The notes: generated by a model from the sequence alone, not told the origin. DNA of 64,000 bases from Caldicellulosiruptor changbaiensis (GCF_003999255.1 NZ_CP034791.1:1156501-1220500), one strand, 5' to 3'; counted from the first letter of the stretch, positions 7,985 to 17,988 are shown. Numbers and translations: made by a program.

Positions 7985-8905
7985 TTACAAAGTTAATTTT
8001 TTGACCGCTCTTTTTATTTGTTCTCTGTACTTGCTGCCATACTTTTGTACCATTGAAAGATGGAAATAACACCAAACAAAATAGTCCTGTAGCATTCTCA
8101 CGTGATTTATTGACAGCTTGTCAATATGTCGTTCAATAAACTCTTCCACTTCCCACTTGGCAGCAAGAAGCTTCATTCTGTCCTGTTCACCTTGCTGCTT
8201 TAAAACCCTCAGCTTGTCCAATTGTGGTATTGAAGACAAAACCTCAAGCTGCTTTCCCTTCTCCTCTCTCGTCAACACTGTGTTTTCTACTGGGGATGAG
8301 AAGTAACCACTGCCTGCTACCACATGCACCGCTGGGCAGGATATAAACACTGTCAAGTCGTCAAGGTCTGCCTCTAATTGGTCTTGTTTCATCGCCCGCA
8401 ATAGCTTCTTCCTTGCCGATTTAAACAGCTTGTCATCTGCTATTTTGCCTGTGTGGATGTACCTTAAAACTTGTTCTCTCTCATCGTCGGTTAGCTCTGC
8501 TAAATACTTTTACAACCTTGCTACAATATCCCGCCTTATTACCTCGTTTTCCACAGAAAAGCCACTGTCAATCACATCGCCAACTGTTATTTCCTCTTCC
8601 TCATCCTTGGTTAGTGGACTATCCAGTGACACCAAAGTGAGCCTGTACTTTGGCAAGCTTTTCCTTATTTTGCTTTCAATCACCTTGCAAGCATAGGTAG
8701 AAAAACTGCCTTTGGCAGGGTCATAGTTCTTTGCTGTAACAACAAGACCAAAGTAGCCTTCACTGACAAGGTCATCAACTTCAGAGCAATAGCCTTTTGG
8801 ACAAGGCATAAACTTGTTTGCTACATGATACACAAGCTTTAAATTGTCGGCAATTAAAAACTGCCTCTGGACATCTGCATTTTGCGTTAAAGCAGTTTGC
8901 TGCAT
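7985..8905 (-). pseudogene. Phage-type sigma-70-like factor with in-frame stop
   Basis: The frame starts at ATG 8905 behind AAAGGAGTG and runs 306 codons, but TAA at 8510-8512 interrupts it after residue 131. Before the stop is a sigma-70 region 2 (KLVYHVANKF, VDDLVSEGYFGLVVTAKNYD, FSTYACKVIESKIRK); after it, in the same frame, ELTDDEREQVLRYI resembles the start of region 4, followed by a helical tail I do not recognise. The second part has an internal ATG at 8401 but no ribosome-binding site. It probably once directed transcription of the element; the first half alone is unlikely to work. It lies just downstream of the terminase-like pseudogene. Confidence 0.75.
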
Positions 8906-8929
8906 TTGTTGTAACCACTCCTTTGCAGC

Positions 8930-9255
8930 TCAGTTCAAGACAGTGTCTTCACTCACTTCATTAATTGCTTGAACAATCTCTCTCATCCTCTGGAGTAGTC
9001 CTTCGTTATTGTCATCCTTCTTCTCATCAAGTCCAAGAGCAAGCCTCTGTTCTTTTTGCACCTTCTCAGCCACGTTTGCAAGTTTTTCAAGTGCATAAAC
9101 GTTTATTTTACCATCTTTTGTTTTGATGGTCTTATCATCGCTTTATTCCGCAAAAGCCCATAGCTTATGTTTTTATCCTCTGCAAACTCTCTCAAGGTTC
9201 TGTAGCTGCCAAGCACAAACTCACGTTTTAAGCTTTCCCAGTCATAACAAGGCAT
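8930..9255 (-). pseudogene. Terminase small subunit-like gene, frameshifted
   Basis: ATG 9255 follows GAGGTGA. The first ~35 codons encode a phage terminase-small-type HTH start (WESLKREFVLGSYRTLREFA, ISYGLLRNK). Near 9135 the frame shifts by one base and continues in another frame as TIKTKDGKINVYALEKLANV to a stop at 8930-8932. Too short for either half to be annotated alone. A DNA-packaging origin for the element is therefore plausible, but no large terminase follows. An alternative is another DNA-binding protein with the same HTH. Confidence 0.6.
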
Positions 9256-9425
9256 TTTGAAATCACCTCAAACCTGTGTTCTGATTCAATTATATCATCT
9301 GCAAAGCTGTATTGTCGAATTTTGTCATAAGATTGATAGTAGAATGCCACTTCAGTTGTATGCTAAGAAATGCTAAAGTGCTGGTTACTACTTGTTGTGG
9401 CCTTACAAGTGCTATCAGTTTGTAA

Positions 9426-9459
9426 CAAAAATAAAAAAGCACCTTTCACAAGGTGCTTT
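9426..9459 (-). terminator. Terminator of the leftward element operon
   Basis: A 10-bp stem (AAAGCACCTT / AAGGTGCTTT) with a four-base loop, followed on the minus strand by a T-rich run. It ends the leftward transcript just after the gene at 9461-9779 and separates that block from the terminase/sigma genes. Confidence 0.82.
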
Positions 9460-9460
9460 A

Positions 9461-9779
9461 TTACAAAATTTTAGCTTTTATATCCATTGCTTTTTTCACA
9501 TCATCAACAGTCAAAACCTTGTTATTCTCTGTTGCTATTATTTTTGCCAACGTGTCAATAAAATCTTGTGCTTCTTTTTTTGCTTTTAAACGTCGCTAAT
9601 GCAATCCCATAATCACCATTATTAAAGGAATTTTTATTATCTGGCCCAAATATAGCTAAAACAATTACAGCTTTTATAGCTCTTGACCCATCATACCCCA
9701 CAGTCCCGCTTGTGGTTTTAAAAAACAAGACCTTCTCTAAATTTGCTACCATACCATTTTCACACCTAAACAATAACAT
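9461..9779 (-). pseudogene. Unknown small element protein, frameshifted
   Basis: Starts at ATG 9779 behind AAAAGGGGGT. The first frame (containing VLFFKTTSGTVGYDGSRAIK) reaches a run of A residues near 9590. A one-base shift there restores a sensible C-terminal half (KEAQDFIDTLAKIIATENNK, VDDVKKAMDIKAKIL) that stops two bases before the terminator hairpin. The full product would be about 105 residues, soluble, with no recognised family. The last gene of the leftward block. Confidence 0.55.
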
Positions 9780-9875
9780 CTTGTAAACCCCCTTTTACAA
9801 AATAAAACGAATCTTGTTTGCAAAGAGCTGCCCGCCGCCGGTTCAAAGTAGCAAGCTTAAAATTTTTGACTCCCC

Positions 9876-10210
9876 CTACCGCCTGCCTTTGATGATTTTC
9901 AAATGCTTTGGTACTTCTCTCACTCTTGTTGTCTTGCCTGTTTCTTCATCAAATAAAAACTTTTTGCCCTTGCTGTCTTGGTATAACCTATAAGTTTTAA
10001 TTCCAAGCTCTTTTGCAATCTCCTCGGCTAATGTTGTTTTGCCTTCATATCTTCTTAAGTTGCTGATTGTGACCATGTATCTTACAAGAAATTCTTCTAT
10101 TTCGTCGTTGACATAATTCCATAAAAATCAATAACCTTGTCACCAATAAGACTGTTCATATCAACTTTGCTGAGCATTGCTTTTGTTGTGTTAGTAATCT
10201 TTAATGCCAT
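9876..10210 (-). pseudogene. Unknown element protein, frameshifted
   Basis: ATG 10210 (start MALKITNTTKAMLSKVD) overlaps the previous gene by 20 bases. Near 10130 the frame breaks; one shift joins it to NYVNDEIEEFLVRYMVTISN and the basic C-terminus ending KHLKIIKGRR. The downstream part has an in-frame ATG at 10076 but no ribosome-binding site. The reconstructed protein has about 111 residues. The segment YEGKTTLAEEIAKELGIKTY resembles a phage P-loop-like or DNA-binding region, but no family can be named. Confidence 0.5.
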
Positions 10211-10505
10211 ATTTATGACCTTCATAAAACTTTTTGATAGGGAAAGTATTCACAAACTGTTTTGGTGTCATATTAGCAAAAATTTGAAGCACCAGCCAAT
10301 GGAGAAATAAGCTGTCTTTTACCTCTTCTCGTGTAACAAGTTCAGGTTCTGTTTTTGTGGTTGTATACTTCACAAGGTAAAAAGCTAACTGCGGCATTAG
10401 TTCTCTTGCGTCTTCTTCATCTAACAAACCTAACTGATGACCAAATACAAAACTTGAAGTCAATCTTTTGGCAGCTTTGAGATACAAAACAGGATTAAAT
10501 TTCAT
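10191..10505 (-). CDS. Unknown phage-type protein
   Basis: 104 residues, ATG 10505 behind AAGGAGG. Soluble and helical (ELMPQLAFYLVKYTTTKTEP, SLFLHWLVLQIFANMTPKQF). No family recognised and no lesion visible. It belongs to the leftward run of small genes between the replication pseudogene and the terminator at 9426-9459. Confidence 0.65.
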   Translation of the reverse strand: MKFNPVLYLKAAKRLTSSFVFGHQLGLLDEEDARELMPQLAFYLVKYTTTKTEPELVTREEVKDSLFLHWLVLQIFANMTPKQFVNTFPIKKFYEGHKYGIKDY

Positions 10506-10567
10506 GGTTTTAACCTCCTTCCTTTTTTACATTTTAGAGCCGAAAGGCTAAAAAGCGTATCGGCTCA

Positions 10568-10888
10568 TTAACCTGTCATTTCATTCTGCTCAAAAGCTTT
10601 GTCATAAGTTTTGCACCATCTTTTAGCCCTTTGTCTGTATCCGTGCAGCTCATAGATTGCACACAGGTAACTCTGGAGTTCTTCAATCTCTGTGTAAATT
10701 TTCAATGCCTCATCGCTCAATAACTCTTTTAATTTAGCTTCCAGAATATCAATTTTTCCTGTAGTTTTCATGTACTTTTGGTCTTTCAAGATTTCATTTG
10801 ACCTGCAGCTTACCAGTTCAACTGTAAACTGAGAAAATAGCTTTTCAAACACATCATTTGCTGTCTGAATTTTTTCAAGCGCTATCAT
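10568..10888 (-). CDS. Unknown phage-type protein
   Basis: 106 residues. ATG 10888 overlaps the stop of the preceding gene (ATGA) and is preceded by GAGGTAG; a TTG two codons earlier is also possible. Helical, charged product with one Trp-rich basic patch (RAKRWCKTYDKAF) near the C-terminus. No family recognised. Translational coupling with the ribbon-helix-helix-like gene upstream is evident. Confidence 0.6.
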   Translation of the reverse strand: MIALEKIQTANDVFEKLFSQFTVELVSCRSNEILKDQKYMKTTGKIDILEAKLKELLSDEALKIYTEIEELQSYLCAIYELHGYRQRAKRWCKTYDKAFEQNEMTG

Positions 10889-11373
10889 TGACAAACTACC
10901 TCACTTTCTGTTTTAGGTTTGAAAAGAAGCTTCTCTGGTATTACAAATCCTTTGCTTTGCCAAAACTTGATTTCCTCATCCAAATGTGGATACCTGAGTT
11001 CTACTAAATACTCAATTCCTTCATTGTCCAAGCTCACCTTTAGGTATTCAAGTAGTATAAGCACTCTTAAAGTTTGTGCACATTCTCGCATATCACCAAC
11101 TTTAAAGTGCTGCTCAAAAATTGACGTGAACAGTTCTGTGCCTTGGTCTAAAAATGAAATCAAAAGTTTTCTGTAATCCAAATCAATTGAAGAGACAATT
11201 GTAAACCAGTGAGCTGTTTGCAACTCTCTTTTTGTGGCTCTTCTTATTGTGTCGATTAAAATTGCACTTGCATGGGTTATAATCTCATCAAGATTTCTGC
11301 TGCCATCTGCAAGCTTACAAAGCTTGTCATAAACAGGTTTTGGTAGATTCACTGTTACTTTTGGCATTTTCAT
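10885..11373 (-). CDS. Unknown protein with ribbon-helix-helix-like N-terminus
   Basis: 162 residues from ATG 11373 behind GGGAGTTGA. The first ~45 residues (KVTVNLPKPVYDKLCKLADG) have the beta strand-helix pattern of ribbon-helix-helix DNA-binding proteins; the rest is helical and ends EKLLFKPKTESEVVCQ. A role in copy control, partition or regulation is possible but only inferred from this pattern. Confidence 0.6.
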   Translation of the reverse strand: MKMPKVTVNLPKPVYDKLCKLADGSRNLDEIITHASAILIDTIRRATKRELQTAHWFTIVSSIDLDYRKLLISFLDQGTELFTSIFEQHFKVGDMRECAQTLRVLILLEYLKVSLDNEGIEYLVELRYPHLDEEIKFWQSKGFVIPEKLLFKPKTESEVVCQ

Positions 11374-11387
11374 TCAACTCCCTTCGT

Positions 11388-11565
11388 TTAATTTTGTTTT
11401 AAGTTATTCTTGTTCACTGTAAGCATATTGTGTTTTCTGATGTCTTCAATAAATTCTTTTACTGCTCTCGTTGTTTCTCTTTTGTAACCCTCAAAAACTT
11501 TGTCATTCATATAGTCTAAAAATCTCTCCAAGTTCCTCAAGGTCAATCACAACTTTCTTGAACAT
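11388..11565 (-). pseudogene. Small unknown protein, frameshifted
   Basis: Starts at ATG 11565 behind GAAAGGAGATG with the product MFKKVVIDLEELGE. A one-base shift near 11525 leads to FLDYMNDKVFEGYKRETTR and a stop at 11388-11390. About 59 residues when repaired. The strong ribosome-binding site and continuity of reading across the shift support a real but broken gene. Confidence 0.45.
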
Positions 11566-11702
11566 TAAAAACATCTCCTTTCAATAAGAATTTGAGTTTT
11601 ATTTAAATTATTAAATAGCTGCCATTGTTTCGGTGGTACTTCCTTCAGAATTTTTCTCTGTCCTGTATCTATATATGGGGTAGAGTTCATAGATGTATTC
11701 AT
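11565..11702 (-). CDS. Possible 45-residue protein
   Basis: The frame from ATG 11702 encodes a short polar peptide (IDTGQRKILKEVPPKQWQLF) and ends in TAATG, overlapping the start of the next gene, which suggests translational coupling. There is no clear ribosome-binding site, so this may be non-coding. Confidence 0.28.
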   Translation of the reverse strand: MNTSMNSTPYIDTGQRKILKEVPPKQWQLFNNLNKTQILIERRCF

Positions 11703-11712
11703 TTGTAACAGG

Positions 11713-12273
11713 CTAAATATAGCTTTTAACCTCAATAGCAACATCGGTTTGAGGAAAACAATTAAGGCATACAAAAGCTCCTATAGCGTCAAAATAAGCA
11801 AGTTCATTGCAACCGTCCATCTCACATCTGAAATCTATAAAAGCGTCTTTTGCTTTGCTAATATCAAGTGGATTTTTGCTTTTTATAACAAAGCACTTTT
11901 TACTGTCTTCTGCTTTTTGCTTAGAAAATACACATTGCAAAACTTTTTTATCGGTTTTCTGTTCTCGTTCTTGCTTTTGAAGGTTGTCTGATAGGCTGTA
12001 AAACTCTATAGAGATATTCTCTTTCAAGGTCTTGATAGCTTTTTTCAGCTTTGATTCATCCAAAAATATAAGTGCTGCTTTAACCTCTTTGAGCTGTTGC
12101 TTACTTGCGTATTTCTTATATTCCTTTATTTCATCTTCAACTTTTCTGCACAGCTCAATATATTGAGCTTTTAAATCTGGGTCACTTTCTATAAGGCTTT
12201 TCATTTGTTCAAGAGCTTTTTCGTCTCCAAATCGGTAGTATCTCTGCTTTAAGCTTGCAAACATTGATACCAC
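11713..12273 (-). CDS. Unknown protein with C-terminal zinc-ribbon-like cysteines
   Basis: 186 residues, ATG 12273 behind AAAGGAGTGG. The N-terminal two thirds are helical and highly charged, probably coiled coil. The last ~45 residues contain CEMDGC and CLNC around a small beta-rich segment, a plausible zinc ribbon. No family recognised. It is the first gene of the leftward small-gene run and lies directly beside the repeat-rich region at 12404-12731, so a role in replication or its control is possible but unproven. Confidence 0.65.
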   Translation of the reverse strand: MVSMFASLKQRYYRFGDEKALEQMKSLIESDPDLKAQYIELCRKVEDEIKEYKKYASKQQLKEVKAALIFLDESKLKKAIKTLKENISIEFYSLSDNLQKQEREQKTDKKVLQCVFSKQKAEDSKKCFVIKSKNPLDISKAKDAFIDFRCEMDGCNELAYFDAIGAFVCLNCFPQTDVAIEVKSYI

Positions 12274-12403
12274 TCCTTTGAAATGATTTGTTATATTTTT
12301 ACATCCAATTTTTAAAAAGTCTTTTTATTTTTGTTCCCAGCTATTTTGGGAATATTGTAAAATAAACACATCCAAATTTGATTTTTAAAGTGGCTTGTAA
12401 AGA

Positions 12404-12731
12404 CCTAATCAGTAGCACTGGTTAGGATTTTAAATCTTAAAAAGCTTGCAAATTGCTATGTGCACATTTTTGCGTTCGCCTAACCAGTAATTTTAAAATA
12501 CATATATACTTTTTTTTATAATTTGGATGTAATTTTATTCCAATGGTAATTACTGTTTATTAACCTCCTAATTTTATTTTTTATATGACTAATTATTTTT
12601 ACTGGTTAGACTGGTTAGGTAGGGTATATAACCTATTGGAATATCTATTTTTGAGTCCCTAACCAGTTCCTAACCGATCTAACCAGTAAGTTATTGTAAT
12701 ACTTGAAAATACTAAAATCTTTACTGGTTAG
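12404..12731. repeat. Iteron-like array, nine copies of ACTGGTTAG
   Basis: Copies of ACTGGTTAG or its complement CTAACCAGT lie at 12404 (CCTAATCAGT, degenerate), 12417, 12479, 12601, 12610 (tandem with the previous copy), 12658, 12669 (CCTAACCGAT, degenerate), 12679 and 12723. The first two form an inverted pair three bases apart. The array fills most of the gene-free 12274-12757 stretch, which is strongly AT-rich and ends with the palindrome TACCCTAATAGGGTA at 12741-12755. It lies between the replication pseudogene and the leftward small genes, so an iteron-type replication origin is the favoured reading. A cooperative repressor operator is the alternative. Confidence 0.75.
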
Positions 12732-12757
12732 AATTCTTATTACCCTAATAGGGTATA

Positions 12758-14538
<1,781 letters not shown>

Positions 14539-14649
14539 CAATATTTTTCTCCTTCTTTTCAAAAACACCAATCAGCCACCTTGCCGATTCCCAAACAAGG
14601 CAGCGAACAAAGAGAAGAAAGGGGATAGCTTGAACATGGTAGGTATCTA

Positions 14650-14868
14650 TTATTTATTCCAGCAAGCCTGCTCATTGACCCATTTAATGAAAGCTTCTTT
14701 TGGTATGAGGATTCTTCGCTGCCCTGCTAAGATTTTTGGGAAGTCTCTCCTGTGGATTAAGGTAAGCGTTACGTTGTATGATATCCCCAGCATTTGGGCA
14801 GCTTCCTTGATGCTAATTGTCAATTTCTCTATTTTGTCTCTTTGAGGTTGAGGATTGTAGATTTCCAT
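14650..14868 (-). CDS. Excisionase-family helix-turn-helix protein
   Basis: 72 residues, ATG 14868 behind AAGGAGG; the longer frame upstream lacks a ribosome-binding site. The sequence is a typical HTH_17/excisionase domain (TISIKEAAQMLGISYNVTLT, then a basic wing and ILIPKEAFIKWV). Such proteins direct excision or bind early control regions of integrative elements. The gene overlaps the 3' end of the broken XRE gene upstream and precedes the replication pseudogene. Confidence 0.8.
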   Translation of the reverse strand: MEIYNPQPQRDKIEKLTISIKEAAQMLGISYNVTLTLIHRRDFPKILAGQRRILIPKEAFIKWVNEQACWNK

Positions 14869-15106
14869 CAGAATTGCCTCCTTTATCTTCAAATTTAATA
14901 CTAAAAATTTCCTCAAAATCTACTTTTAACGCTTCAGCTATAGCTTTAGCAGTTTTAGGTGATGGATTTTAAATACCTTTTTCAATAAGTGCTATAGTGG
15001 AATAGTGAACGCCAGCCAATTTTGCTAAGTCTCTTATTGTGTATCCTTGTTTTATTCTAAGTGTTCTTATTTTAAAACCTTTTACAGAAATATAAGAAAT
15101 TTTCAT
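14813..15106 (-). pseudogene. XRE-family regulator with in-frame stop
   Basis: ATG 15106 follows GGAGAGTGACG. The frame encodes a Cro/CI-type HTH (IRTLRIKQGYTIRDLAKLAG, VHYSTIALIEKG) and is cut by TAA at 14969-14971, exactly where the family continues as NPSPKTAKAIAEALKVDFEE in the same frame. One base change explains the stop. It diverges from the intact repressor at 15279 across a shared operator region, the classic arrangement of an early-gene regulator opposite a lysogeny repressor. Confidence 0.72.
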
Positions 15107-15120
15107 AAGCGTCACTCTCC

Positions 15121-15246
15121 ATAAATCAATAAATTGTTGATTTATATTTAATCTATCAACTAATTTAATTATAAATCAATTTTTTGTTTATGTCAATAAC
15201 TTTTTATCAACTTTTTATTGATAAGATAAAAAGAAAATGTTAAAAT
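15121..15246. promoter_or_regulatory. Divergent operator/promoter region of the two XRE genes
   Basis: The inverted repeat ATCAA-N7-TTGAT occurs at 15125-15141 (extended to 9-bp arms ATAAATCAA / TTGATTTAT) and at 15206-15222; an extra half-site ATAAATCAA lies at 15171. A rightward promoter reads TTGATA (15218-15223), 17-base spacer, TAAAAT (15241-15246), so the second operator overlaps its -35. This predicts autorepression of the intact repressor and control of the leftward genes by the first operator. Confidence 0.65.
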
Positions 15247-15278
15247 TAAATTAGGATATACTGAAAAGGAAGATGATA

Positions 15279-16115
15279 ATGTTTGGTAAAAGATTAAAAG
15301 AATTGCGTGAGGAAAAGGGATTAACCCAAGCTGAATTAGCAAAAGAATTAGGAATATCTGTCCAAAATCTTTCGTATTATGAAAATGGAAGAGAACCCAA
15401 ATATGAATTACTTATAAAAATTGCAGACTATTTTGGTGTCACAGTTGATTATCTTATTGGTAGAAGTGAGTATAGGACAGTAGAAGAACAATTTTCCAAG
15501 AGAACAAAGTTTGAGAGATTTGTAGTTGAAAATCTACCTTATGTAATTTCGGATGAAAAAATTGAAAAAAAAGTTGCAACATTTATTGAACAGGTATTAG
15601 AACCTTTGTTAGTTAATACTGCCATAGTTTACTTCTTTGCTCATGAACCAGAAAGAAATAGAGAATTTATTACTGATTTAATTTATCATTTGTTAAGCCA
15701 TATAAACTTATTCTTTGAAAAGTTTAGGGCATTTTTAGAAGATAGAGAGAATAGACTCATTGCTTTAGATGATTTGTATCCAAATGATAAAGTTGAGAAA
15801 TTGTTTTCAGATTTTATTGATGATCAAATAACTTATGAGGAATTTAAGAAGGAAGATGAGAAAATAAAGAGCAAGTATGATTATTTTGAGAGAGTATTAA
15901 ATGAAATGGGTGAAATTTACGAAAATATTAGAGATAATTTTTCTGTGCTTTTTGATTTTTTAGAGGATATGTCAACAAGTTATTCAGAAGCTCTTTATTT
16001 AGCATTGTTTAAGACAGAAGGGAATCTTGTAGAAAAGGTTAAAGAATATAAGAAAAAAGAGAAAGGTATTGATTATTCCAAGGAAGGTGAATCTGATGGA
16101 AGCCAGAATACCTAA
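15279..16115 (+). CDS. XRE-family repressor with long helical C-terminal domain
   Basis: 278 residues; start at ATG 15279 preferred because AAAAGGAAG lies at the right distance, ATG 15273 being too close. Residues ~1-65 form a Cro/CI HTH (FGKRLKELREEKGLTQAELA, ISVQNLSYYENGREPKY). The rest is an acidic helical domain of unknown family, not a LexA-type peptidase and not ImmA. It is the likely master repressor of the element and is intact. Its 3' end overlaps the nuclease gene by 20 bases, so the two are co-transcribed. Confidence 0.85.
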   Translation: MFGKRLKELREEKGLTQAELAKELGISVQNLSYYENGREPKYELLIKIADYFGVTVDYLIGRSEYRTVEEQFSKRTKFERFVVENLPYVISDEKIEKKVATFIEQVLEPLLVNTAIVYFFAHEPERNREFITDLIYHLLSHINLFFEKFRAFLEDRENRLIALDDLYPNDKVEKLFSDFIDDQITYEEFKKEDEKIKSKYDYFERVLNEMGEIYENIRDNFSVLFDFLEDMSTSYSEALYLALFKTEGNLVEKVKEYKKKEKGIDYSKEGESDGSQNT

Positions 16116-16677
16116 AATATACACCTATGCAGACTATCTTCAGCTGCCAGAAGACGCAAGGGTGGAGTTGATTGAAGGTGTCATCTATGATATGAGCCCT
16201 GCACCCTCAAGAGTGCATCAAAAGATAGTTTCAGAGTTAACAATAACAATTGGTAGCTATCTCCGGCAAAATAAAAAAGCATGCGAAATCTACACAGCGC
16301 CATTTGATGTAGTCCTAATAGAGGGAGGACAGGACGAAAAACAAGCAATCAACGTTGTGCAGCCTGATATTTCAATTATTTGCGACAAGAGAAAACTTAC
16401 TGATAAAGGCTGTGTTGGAGTTCCTGAAATGATAATTGAGGTTGTATCTGAGAGCAATTTTTCGCATGACTATATCCGAAAGCTCAATCTTTATACACAG
16501 TTTAAGGTTAAAGAATACTGGATTGTCAATCCTAAAAATCAAACAATCTTAGTGTACAGACTCATAGACAACGAAGATTACTTGCCACCAGAAGCTTACA
16601 CCTTCAGTGACAAGGTCAAGGTTGGTATTTTTGAAGACCTTATAATAGACTTTGCCCAAATAAAAGAGGTGTTATAA
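16096..16677 (+). CDS. Uma2-family (DUF820) PD-(D/E)XK nuclease-like protein
   Basis: 193 residues from ATG 16096, with AAGGTGAATCTG upstream; an earlier in-frame start has no ribosome-binding site. Family pattern: YLQLPEDARVELIEGVIYDM at the N-terminus, VQPDISIICD carrying the catalytic aspartate, and EYWIVNPKNQTI. Uma2/DUF820 proteins have a restriction-endonuclease fold and are abundant in cyanobacteria and thermophiles, with largely unknown roles. Here it is translationally coupled to the repressor and precedes the integrase, so it is part of the element's maintenance or defence cassette. It is intact. Confidence 0.85.
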   Translation: MEARIPKIYTYADYLQLPEDARVELIEGVIYDMSPAPSRVHQKIVSELTITIGSYLRQNKKACEIYTAPFDVVLIEGGQDEKQAINVVQPDISIICDKRKLTDKGCVGVPEMIIEVVSESNFSHDYIRKLNLYTQFKVKEYWIVNPKNQTILVYRLIDNEDYLPPEAYTFSDKVKVGIFEDLIIDFAQIKEVL

Positions 16678-16678
16678 T

Positions 16679-17879
16679 ATGCCTGCAAAGACTAAAAAGA
16701 AAGGAAACAATGAAGGCAGCATATACAGAAGGAAAGACGGGCTTTGGTGTGATCAAATTACCATAGGAAGAGATGAAAACGACAGACAAAAGCGGCAGTA
16801 TTTCTATGGCAAGACAAGACAAGAAGTTGCCGACAAGATAGCAAAGGCATTAAACGACTTGGCCAATGGAGTATATGTTGACCCTGCAAGAATGCTTGTC
16901 AAAGATTGGCTCAGCACATGGCTTTGGGAATATAAAAAACAGACGTTGCGACCTTCAACGTTCAAAGATTATTTGTGCTATATAGAAAAACATATAAATC
17001 CAGCCATTGGTCATTATAAGCTAAAAGATTTGAGACCTGAACATCTTCAAGCTTTGTATAATGCCAAATATCAGGAAGGTTTGAGTATAAGTACGATTAA
17101 GCAGATTCATGTTGTTTTGTATTCAGCTTTAGACCAAGCTTTGAAAAATGGACTTGTCAACAGAAATGTTTCAGAAGCAACCACTTTGCCAAAAGGCAAG
17201 CCAAAAAGGGAAATAAGAATACTGAGTTTAGAAGAACAAAAAAGATTTATTGCAGCTTTGGAGGGGAAAAACTAAAAACTGCATTTTTTGTTGAGTTAGC
17301 AAGTAGACTTAGAATAGGTGAACTTTTGGCTTTGCGCTGGAAAGATGTAAATTTTAAGGATGGATACATTGAAGTTAGAAGGTCATTGCAGCGTGTAAAG
17401 ATTTTTGATGGTAGTAGCTCTAAAAAGACTGCACTTGCTTTTCAAGAGCTAAAAACAGAGGCTGGTAAAAGAATAGTGCCTTTACCACCTGTAATAATTG
17501 AAGAGTTAAAGCAGCACAGGAAAAACAGTTAGAAGAAAAATTAAAAGCTGGAATGCTTTATGAAGATAATGATTAGTATTTACAACAGAGTGTGGCACTC
17601 AAGTTGACATAGGGAAATTTGAAAGGCTTTTTTACAGAATAAGAGAAAAAGCAGCTATTTACAAAAGAGTAAATTTTCATATACCAAGACACACATATGC
17701 AACAAGGCTTTTAGAAGCGAACGAACATCCAAAAGTTGTTCAAGAGCTTTTAGGACACAAAGATATTTCTACAAACCCTCAATATTTATTCTCATGTTAT
17801 GCCTGAAATAAAGAAAGCTGCTGCAATGAAATTAAACAGCTTATTTGAAGATATAAAAACAAAGGGTAACCACTCCTAA
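16679..17879 (+). pseudogene. Tyrosine integrase (Tn916/phage type), at least four frameshifts
   Basis: ATG 16679 follows GAGGTG. The N-terminal arm-binding domain (NEGSIYRRKDGLW), SAM-like domain (VKDWLSTWLWEYKKQTLRPS) and start of the catalytic domain are in one frame to 17275. Shifts near 17272, 17525, 17571 and 17774 break the rest. All catalytic elements remain visible in pieces: the Arg of LRIGELLALRW, HIPRHTYATR, LGHKDIS and the Tyr of IYSHVMPE. Its 3' end lies 110 bases from the intact tRNA, as expected for an integrase beside its att site. Inactivation appears recent because no catalytic residue is lost. Confidence 0.85.
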
Positions 17880-17897
17880 GATAGTGGAGTAGTTACC
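17865..17897 (+). terminator. Hairpin after integrase
   Basis: Imperfect inverted repeat GGTAACCACTCC / GGAGTAGTTACC overlapping the integrase stop codon, followed by a weak T-containing stretch. It would separate element transcription from the tRNA. Confidence 0.5.
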
Positions 17898-17919
17898 TTA
17901 AAATTTTACAGTTTCTCGG

Positions 17920-17944
17920 GTAGCTGTAAGATATCTGTAGAAAA
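17920..17944. repeat. Likely integrase arm site (right)
   Basis: GTAGCTGTAA at 17920-17929 and CTGTAGAAAA at 17935-17944 match the left-end GTAGCTGTAG/CTGTAGAAAA block (4524-4557). The copies lie 45-70 bases from the att core. Confidence 0.5.
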
Positions 17945-17988
17945 TGCACTTGATATATTTTACCTATCCTCAAACCCCTTAATTTTCT

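Noticed and set aside
12404-12731. A CRISPR array
   Set aside because: The 9-10 base motif is too short, occurs in both orientations with irregular spacing, and no cas genes are present anywhere in the window.
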